Source of the DNA: Ursus arctos
Taxonomy: Eukaryota; Chordata; Mammalia; Carnivora; Ursidae
DNA length: 64,000 nt
NCBI RefSeq assembly: GCF_023065955.2
Contig: NW_026622897.1
Span: forward strand, 682,001 to 746,000
Direction of reading: 5' to 3'
Both the position numbers and the translations under genes were made by a program. Positions 55,583 to 64,000 of the stretch are shown piece after piece. The notes under the pieces were generated by a model that made no database searches, was not told the origin of the DNA, and saw only the letters and a list, made by a program, of their open reading frames with translations. Positions within the stretch are counted from its first letter, which is position 1. Each line of letters opens with the position of its first letter.

Positions 55583-57949
55583 AGGTCTGGTCTGTTCATG
55601 TCTGTGCAATTCAGTGTTACCCATCACATGAACAAAATGAAGGCTAGAAATCTTATGATCATCTCAATAAATGCAGAAAACGCACATGATAAAATTTAAC
55701 ATGTTTACAATAAAAACTCAATAAAGTAGTTAATAGAGGGAATGTACCCCAACATAATAAAGGCCATATATGACAAATCCAGAGCAAACATCATATTCAA
55801 TGTTGAAAAACTGAAAACTTTTCCTATAAGCTCAGGAACAAGACAAGGACACCCCCTCTTGTCACTTTTCTTCAACATATATTAGAAGCCCTAGCCAGAG
55901 CAATTAGTCAAGAAAAATAAAAGGCAAATTGGAAAGGAAAAAGTAGAACTGTCACTATGTGCAGATGACATGGTATTATATACAGAAAACCCTGAAGACA
56001 CCACCAAAATAACTGTTAGAACTAATACATGAATTCAGTTAAGTTGCAGGATACAGACATCAGTATACAAAAATGTGTTTTATTTCTAAACACTCATAAG
56101 GAACCTGCAGGAAGCACAGTTAAGAAAACAATTGTGTTAAAACTGCATCAAAAAGAAGAAAATACCTAGGAATAAACTTAACCACGAAGGTGAATGACCT
56201 ACATACTGAAAACTATAAAACACTGATGAAAGAAATTGAAGATGACACAATGGAAAATTATTCCGTGTTCGGGGACTGGAAAAATTAATATTGCTAAAAA
56301 TCCATTCTAGCCAAAGCTTTCTGTAATTCAGTGCAATCCCAATCAAAATTCCAATGGCATGTCTCACAAAAATGGGAAATCCTGAAATGTGTATGGACCA
56401 CAAAACACTCTAAATAGCCAAAGTAATCCGGACAAAAGAACAAAGGTGGAGACGTTATGCTTCCTAATTTCAAGCTATATTACAAATCTGCACCAATCCA
56501 GACGGTATGGCACTGGCATAGAAACAGACACACGGATCAACAGAACAGACCACCCAGAAGTAAACCCATGGACATACTGTCAATTAATTTATGCTCAAGG
56601 ATTCAAGAGTATACTATGGGGAAAACAGTGTAAACCACGGTCCGACACCGTATATAAAAGTTAACCTCAGATGGACTAAGGACTTAAATGTTAAGACTTA
56701 AATCATAAAACTCCTACCACAAAACATAGGCAGTAAGCTCCCTGACGTTAGTCACAGCTATTGTTTTTTTGATTTGACCCCAAAAGCCAAGGCAACAAAA
56801 AAAACCCAAAATAAGCAAATGGTACTGCATCAAACTAGAAAGCTTCTGCACAGCCAAGGAAGCCGCCAACAAATGAAAAGGCAGCCTGCAAATCATCTCA
56901 TAAGGGGTTAATACCCAGAATACATAAAGAGGTCATTCAACTCAACAGCAAAAGAAAAACTATCCAACTAAAAACAACAGGTGGAGGATCTGAAGAGACA
57001 TTTTTCCATAGACACACAGAGGGCCAACAGACACGTGAAAAAATGCTCCACGTCCCCAATCATCAGGGAAATGCCAATCAAAACCACAGTGGCTATCATC
57101 TCACACCTGTCAGAATGGCTAAAATCAGCAACCCAGGAAATAACAGGTGTTGGCGAGGATGTGGAGAAAGGGGGACCTTGTGCACTGCTGGCGGTAATGC
57201 AAGCTGGTGCAGCCACTCTGGAGAACAGTGTGGAGGCTCCTCAGAAAGTTAAAAGTAGAGCTGCGATGTGATCTAGAAGTTCCATTTCCAGTTATTTGTA
57301 TCCTAAGGTAACAAAAACACTAACTTGAGAGCGCGTCCGCACTGCCACGTTCACGGCAGCATTACTGACAGTAGCTGGTTACGGAGACGATCCAGGTGTC
57401 CGCTGACGGACGCACGGATGAAGATGTGGTAAACGTACAGTGGAGTGTTACTCAGCCATCAGAAAGAACCTTGCCGTCTGTGACAATGTGGATGGGTCTC
57501 GAGGGAATTATGCTGAGAGAAGTCAGAGAAAGAAATACTGCATGATTTCACTTACATGTGAAATTAAAAAAATTAAGCTCACAGACATGATACACTGGTG
57601 GCTGCAAGGGGCAGGGGTGGGGCCGGGGGGCAGAATGAATGAAGGGGGTCAGAAGGCACAAACGTCCAGTTATAAAGTAAGCAGGTCAAGGGTGTGACAC
57701 GCAGCACGGTGACTGTACTGTGTCTCTGAAAGGTGGTGGGAGAGTCCATCGCAACATTTTTTGTGATGAGGATTTTTACCTACGAATGCTGGCAAGTGGT
57801 GACGAGTCACTGTGACCATTTCACTGAGCAGAGATCAAATCCGCACCTGTACACCTGCAACATGTTTACCAGTCATGCTTCTAACCATGCTTATGAACTG
57901 TAATCACACGCAGTAGTCTTGAAGATCAAAGTCGTAATTGGAAATGTTG

Positions 57950-58440
57950 TAAGAAAGGACATTTCGTAAAAGGGTCAGGCGAGCGGGAAGCTCCATTTTA
58001 TATATAACAGGAGAAACATACAAAGAAAAATGAAAGACCCAATAGGGAGAAACAATCTATGGAGCTGGAATTTTGGCAACTTGAGGGGAAAGAATGAGAT
58101 TAAAAAAAATCAAGAAGATTTTATAATATTAACAAATTTGACTTCATCAACAATATACATTTCTATCTAAAACTCAGTACTTTCCAAGAGCATATGGCAC
58201 ATTCAGCAAACAGGAGTCTCAACGTCATCACAAAACAAGAGCCAGTGAGTTTCAAGGATTGAAAGAATATGAATTTTGGCCATTGTGAATTTAAGCCAAA
58301 ATCAACATTGAAAAGATAACTGCCCAGTTCCTAAAACATTAGAATATACTTCTCAGTTACCCATAGATTAAATTTTAAAAATCACAAGATCAATTTTAAA
58401 ACCTTCTGACAGGGAACCTACGGCATACCACAGCTCGGGG
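57950..58440. other. AT-rich sequence after L1, not recognised
   Basis: A-rich text with no clear family; may be a continuation of old repeat material. Confidence 0.3.
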
Positions 58441-61400
58441 GCCACACTCAAGCCGTGCTTCGGGCGGCACTCACCACTTGCACGCACGCACCAGAAGGGA
58501 ACCTCGGTCCGCACACACTTCTGAGGTCAGACCAGCTAGGAAACACACACTCCTCGGGAGGAAACGGGCGAGCTGAAGGTTGCAGAGCTGAAGTGTACCT
58601 CCAGAGGCTTCCTGCGAGGTGCCGGCTCACCCGTAGCAGGAGAAGGAGCCTGCGGGACACCCCGCTTTGTCGCGGCTCTGCTGAGAAAAGCAGCTCAAGA
58701 TGGTGCTTCCAGACACACGTTTAGTTATAAGTTTGTGCATTCAAAGCTACGGCTTTTCAGCTTTCCTGTTCATCGTCCTTAAAAATATAGATCATACTTT
58801 AACACTTTGATGACTCGTGCGTTCCCACACAGTTTCAATCACCACGTGATTCCACGAACATCAGTACCATGCTACGTGTCGGGCACTGAGGTACGGTAAT
58901 TAGTACAGCTCCCAGACCGATCGGGTGGAAAGCTGGACCAGTGGCGACAAATCAGTCTTTCACGGTGAGCCCTGCAAATGAGGGAACAAAGTGCTGTCCC
59001 GTTAAAGCTGAATTCAGTTAAATTCAGCACTTGAGTCTACACATTTTGCCTGATGATACAGCAGACGTGTTTACTGGTTGCCTATGTATAAGACATGCTA
59101 AGTATTACGAGTGCTATGAAGAAAACCCAATCTAAGGGCATCTCTGCCTGGTACGGACTCAGGCGTGTACTTGTTACTCACAACAGCACGCATGACGGTG
59201 TGTGCCACAGAGAGCAGCCGCGGCGAGAGCAGAAACAGCACTGGCGCGAACGGAGGAAGAGCGCGGAGGAGCGGCTTCCACGCAGGTCTGGGTTGGGAAG
59301 GGCAGGAGGTGGCTGTCCTGCGGGAGGGAGCCGTGCACGAGGACACACATGCACAGGGGTACAGCAGGAAGCGTGGGGCACGCACCGATTCGCTGAGCCT
59401 TTACTGAAAGGTAACACGTGCCAGGTGTGTACCAGACGCGGCAGAGAACACGATACCCTAACGTCCCCAGCTCTCACGGGTTCTGCTTGGAGCGGGAGTG
59501 AGGTGCCGAGACCATGAGCGGGACACCCGTGGATGGGAAAGGGGGACAGGACAGGCGGCTGGGGGCCAGACCTGCTCCCCTTGATGGAGGGTGGTTGTGC
59601 TAAGAGCGGCATTTAGGCTGAGCTGGGGCAGGCGGGGGCCCAGGGGCGCAATGGGGCCCATGTCACCATGTCAGGCGCTGGGGCAGTGGCCCAGAGGTGC
59701 TGACTCTTTGTGGGGGCCTGGCGCCCCCGCCACCCCATGAGTGCTCTTGTGATCTGCTACCCGCTGGGCAGAGACCACACACACGAGGATCTACAAACTC
59801 TGGCTTGCAGGCCAGTCGGCCACCACCTGTTCCAGAAGAGAAGTGTTCCTGGAACGCGGCCCCTGACCTGTTCACGACCCGTGTGAGGCTGCCGTCACGC
59901 GGGGACACAGCGGAGTGTAGCGCAGACCACGCGGCCTTGGACGCCCACAGTGGCTACTCCGGCCCCTCACGCCTTCACGAGAGAAGGGGTCTAGCTCCTC
60001 ATACAGGTTGTCGGTCAGTTAAGTGTTAAACAGCGTGTAAGACTCACAGAGGAATTCATGGTTTCGCACCGTAAAGCATTACTGCGGTGATTTAGTTAGA
60101 AAACACTGGTCTTGGCCGTCGTGCTTGTTCTCAGGCAAGTACCAGCAGCGCGTGGCTTCAGGGCAGCACAGTATCCCTCCCCCCGGACGCTGCGTGCCAA
60201 GTGTACTGGTGGGGCTCCGGCGTGGGGACACCCTGCGTGGCCGTGGTCGTCTCCCTGATGTCTGTGGGTAAGCGCTCTGGGGGGAGCCGCGGCCGGCGCC
60301 GACAGCACACGGCACGGGACTGCTGCGACCAAGCCGCTCCCAAAGCAGGACGCACCGACCACACGGGGTCACTGGGCTTAAGACCGCTGACCTGTCGCCG
60401 TGCACTGGGGTGGGACCACAGTCAGACCATGTCCGACCCTGTCCAGCCCGCCCTCTGCCCTGACGGGACCCTCCGGAGCTGCGCTAGGCTCGCGTGCTCT
60501 GCGGCTTCTGGTTTGGTCAGAGGGAAAGAAAACCCTATTTGCTGATGCTCTGCAGTCTTCCTTTACTGTGTGGGGCCGGACCCGACTGGAAGGAGCCCTA
60601 GAGCTGTCTGCCCTGCTCGTACGTGTGGGGTCAACGCTCAGCCCGTATTGATTCTGAGCCGGACGCTGTTCTCAATATTCCACAAACACTAGCAACTGTC
60701 CTCATTCCCCTAGCAGGCAGACGCCCGGTCATCCTGTTTTACAGATGTAAACCAAGGCACGCGGGCTCAGAAATGTCAGCACGAAGCAGTACGAGGAGCC
60801 AGGACTGGAACTTGGCCAGTGTGACTTCAGCGTCTGCTGTCCCTGCGTTTGGCTGACAGCTGTGCAAGGAGAGTCGCCAAGTCGAAAAGCTTTGGTTGGG
60901 GCCAGTGACTGTCGCGGCCTCGCGGTGGCCTTCAGCAGTCGCTAAGAGAATGCTTACCCAGAACAGAGAGCGCTCTCAGAATCCCTCTGAGTTTCAGCAG
61001 ACCTCAGGGGGGCACGTAGCAAACACTCCCGATGTTCTGTGCTCTACAAACCGACAGCGAGGACACCCCACCCGTGTCTCCATGGAAACACCAAGCAGAG
61101 CTGCTCACACCCCCACGGATCGGTTCCTTGTTGTGGCACGGCTAACACGTTTGGAAAGCGGCTCTGAAATGACGTCATTGGAGCAATTATTTGCAGCCCC
61201 AGAAGGCTGTGCCGTGGAGCTTCTGCTCAATTATAGGAGATTTATGCTCTAACCACAGAGCACGAGCTCGTGTGACCTGCAGCTGCCACGAGAAAGTGTG
61301 GTCACGAACGAGCTCAAAGTGCTGCCACAGAGACACGCAGCACAAAAGCCATCTGCTCGGGTCGGCACAAGGGAATCTGCAGAGACAGCCGTGCAGTCCG

Positions 61401-64000
61401 CGAGCCGTCAGGAAGTCATCTCCGTTCGCTGGATAAAGGGATCAGGAAATACTCAATACAAACACACTTTCTTGCGAGACTAAAGAGAAACGTCCACTTT
61501 GCAGTTACTAAAAACATGTAGCTCAAATGGCAGAAACGGCATTGGGACCCACAAAGTAGTTGGCGGCGGGAGCAGGGAGCAGGTGCTGAGGTTTGCTGCG
61601 TGCTGGTCACGGTACGCAGGTGCTTGCACGGTTTTAGTTTTTAGAAAATGTCACGGGGTCTGTATAAGAGCACCGAAAAGGGGGTTTGTTCCCTGCAGTT
61701 CACAGAGGAGAACGCGGACTCCAAGGTTTGGGGTCTGCCCCACGCGGCAGCAGGAGGTGCTGAGCAAACCGCCACGGGGCTGTGGACCTTTCTGCTGGGG
61801 AGGCTCTCCTGCATTCCCTTCAGCTGTCCCGCCACCGACCGCCGTCACCGCGCTAAAATTACTACCTGCAAACACACGTTTGTACCGAAGACCACAGGGA
61901 CGGTAAAGTAAGCGCATTGCAGATTTCTAAAAACTTATATAATGAAAGCCTCTCTTTTTAAGCAAAAAAAAAAAAAAAATTGAAAAACTAAGTAACTAAA
62001 ACTGAAGACCCACAAGAAGGTACAGAGAATCACATGACCATCCGTGTTCTCACTGTCCCGATTCGTAAAAACCTGATGAAGGACCTCCTGAAAGGAGCGC
62101 CATCCACGGTGCGGTCCGTGGAGAAACCACCATCCTGAGTTTATCCTGGGCTCGTGTTGTTCCTTCACACGATTTCTAAGCCACGTAATACAGTTTGCCA
62201 CGTGCTGAAGTTTTATACAAGTGGCTTCACGCCAGAGGTACTGTGTTCTCACTTCTGCTGCTCCACGCTGTGTTGACTGCATTCACGTTGAGTCCACTCC
62301 ACTGCTCGCGTGTTTAACTTCGGCTGCAGTTCGGTCTCACGATGCTGCTTGTGTGCGAGCTCCAGTCCGCACAGAGCAAGGCTCAAGGGCAAAGTGTGTT
62401 TGCACATGTGCCGGCTCTTGTGTGCTGAGGTCCATCCCGTGGGCCTTCCCATGCAACCAACCCCACGACGGACCCAACATCCCGCGTCCGCGAGTCTGGC
62501 CACCTGGCGCAAGCTGGTAAAGCTGTGTGTGTGTGTGTTCACTGCAGACTAGTTACAAGAAGATACGCGCCAATGGGGGTGGGGCTGAGAAGGTCGTGGG
62601 ACGTCCATTCCACCGAACCTAACGAAGGTGGCTGTGAAGGACACGGGGCTGCACACACGGCAACGGGTTCACGTGCCCCCCAGCTCCTTTGATGGGCCTC
62701 CCCGCACGGTGATGCCTGACTGCGCTTCCCTTGTGTGGACACCTGACTTAGAGACCTCCTTCAAGCGCACATAGGGCAGCGCAGGTGACGCTATGCAACT
62801 GCCAGACTGGATGTCAAGGAGGAGAGCTTCTGCCTGGCTCTCCAGGATTTAGGGATCGCTGGGACCGCTCAGTTTGGGGGAAGCATGCCCCCAGGTCGTG
62901 AAGACGCTCAAGCAACACCAGGACGAACGGAACGGAGTCCTGCCAGCCGCTGGCCTGACGCACTGGAGTGAGTCACCTGAGAAGGGAGTCCCTGAGCCCC
63001 GCTCACGCCCTCCTGATTGCTGCCTCCAGTCCCGCCCCAGAGACGCACCGGGCCAAGCTCCTGCCCGGTGCCCAAACCAGGGGAACCTGGAGAGGACCCG
63101 GAGTTCCAGGCTCTGTCCGCACCCAACAACCAGGACTGCACAAAATAGCATTCTGCACTCGAGTCCCGAAAGCAAGTGCAGGACACCGTGCATACACCCT
63201 TCTGGGTTATTCGCACCGGCAATATTCCTGGGGCATTACCGGGAAGGGAGGGGAGGGACGAGATCCGTCTTTAGTTGTATGTGCTTCCAGGCTGCCCAAG
63301 ACATAACGTGCACCCGTTACTAACTTGTACAGTTTTTTCAAAGCTTATAATGACAAAAGAAAAATTAAAAAGAATCAATTGAGATTTAAAAAGCCTCTCA
63401 GCCCCTATTAAGGAAGAAAATTGCTTTAATTTTAGAGACACTGCTAACAAGTTCTGTTATGTGCTTTTCTCGCTGACTGCTGATTCCGAGCAGGAAATGG
63501 GGAGAGGCGGGGCCCAGAGAGGGCGGCCGATGCCAATGCAAGACCCACAGTGGAGGCCGGCAGAACAAAGCTGAGGCGCCACGCGAGCGTCTGGATAAAG
63601 ACGGCTGGCGCTCACAGCCCCTGAGGACGGAACCGTCTCCCAGGACTGGGGAGATGAATGCACTGCATATAAGCCAGTTAAGGTTTACTGAGTCCTCCAT
63701 ACTGTGTCATTTTACCCCACAATAAGCCTTGGGGCCTATGCAGGGGTTTTTACTACAGATTTGGAAACAAACCCAGGGCACAGAAGACTCCTGTGCTCAG
63801 AGTTCAGACTCGGTCATGGGATCGCACCCTCCATGAGCGTGCTCGCGAGCTCGCGTCTCAGACACACAGGTCTCTGGGAAATGCCGGAGGAGGGAGAAAC
63901 CGTGTTTGCTAACGTGCACAGTGGAATGAAGGCAGGCGTGTCTGCATCGGTTTGTCTTCTAGGAGGGAGCCTGTGTCTCGCGGGGTACGTGGTTGTCCCC
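58441..64000. other. CpG-rich, probably TMEM123 intron 1; no exon recognised
   Basis: Many CpG dinucleotides and reading frames of 60-149 codons on both strands, none with a domain, ordered splice sites or family resemblance. I searched by eye for the TMEM123 signal-peptide exon on the minus strand and did not find it. Confidence 0.4.
60650..60850 (-). repeat. MIR SINE, antisense
   Basis: CATCCTGTTTTACAGATGTA, AACCAAGGCACGCGGGCTCA and GAGCCAGGACTGGAACTTGG follow the reverse-complement MIR order. Confidence 0.6.

Larger units (their letters stand above)
52895..57800 (+). mobile_element. Old LINE-1, sense, in the TMEM123 intron (antisense to the gene)
   Basis: Inter-ORF/ORF1-end text (AGAAAAGCAAAAGCTCAAGT at about 52920), ORF2 start (TCAATAATTACTTTAAATGC at 53392), endonuclease and RT regions, ORF2 end (57100-57540: CAGGTGTTGGCGAGGATGTG), and 3' UTR ending CAGCACGGTGACTGTACTG. 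Many stops and frameshifts; not coding. Carries SINEs at 53606-53707 and 53926-54294 and an inverted duplication at 55141-55582. Confidence 0.8.

Noticed and set aside
58448..58660. Leu-rich minus frame as the TMEM123 signal peptide exon
   Set aside because: The leucine stretch sits after MSRR and does not resemble the family signal peptide; no donor in correct phase was found.

Overview
The window is nuclear DNA from a mammal, almost certainly a caniform carnivore. It is littered with tRNA-Lys-derived CAN (SINEC) elements in both orientations. Several carry the form seen in bears, pinnipeds and mustelids (a head ending in GCCACCCAGGCGCC on the reverse strand and a TTTATTTATTTG/ATAAATAAAATC tail). 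The order of genera is inferred from remembered repeat families, not from a search.

Two protein-coding genes are supported, arranged tail to tail. BIRC2 (cIAP1) lies on the + strand from a CpG-island promoter at about 10.95-12.18 kb to a poly(A) signal at 37,177. Its nine exons were resolved with GT-AG junctions and join to a 619-residue protein with three BIR domains, a UBA domain, a CARD and a C-terminal RING. The last three exons of TMEM123 (porimin) lie on the - strand between 51,253 and about 47,380. They encode part of the mucin-like ectodomain, the membrane span and the cytoplasmic tail; the signal-peptide exon was not found. The order BIRC2 then TMEM123 in convergent orientation matches the known human 11q22 arrangement, where BIRC3 lies just upstream of BIRC2. 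BIRC3 itself was not recognised here.

Layout: 1-10.9 kb is intergenic, with ancient L2/MIR/L1 pieces, LTR-like fragments, a tandem pair of about 390-bp LTR-like units, CAN SINEs, and one weak candidate minus-strand exon. 10.95-12.2 kb is the BIRC2 CpG island with CRE, GC box and kappaB-like sites. 12.65-19.3 kb holds BIRC2 exons 2-5. Intron 5 (19.3-34.1 kb) is mostly two antisense LINE-1 elements studded with SINEs, followed by an L2. 34.1-37.2 kb holds exons 6-9 (UBA, CARD, RING). 37.2-47.4 kb is intergenic, with an MLT1A-type LTR, a DNA-transposon-like repeat in two orientations, and an antisense L1 carrying a young 5'-truncated sense L1 with a 16-bp target-site duplication. 47.4-51.3 kb is the TMEM123 3' half. 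52.9-57.8 kb is an old + strand L1 with a fold-back inverted duplication. 58-64 kb is CpG-rich sequence without recognised genes, probably TMEM123 intron 1.

Functionally, BIRC2 is a RING E3 ligase controlling TNF-receptor/NF-kappaB signalling and cell death, while TMEM123 is a mucin-type membrane protein linked to oncotic cell death. No new multi-gene system was found. The most interesting signals are regulatory (retained mini-intron, competing start codons, uORFs, L1 5' regions inside intron 5) and structural (nested and folded-back transposons).
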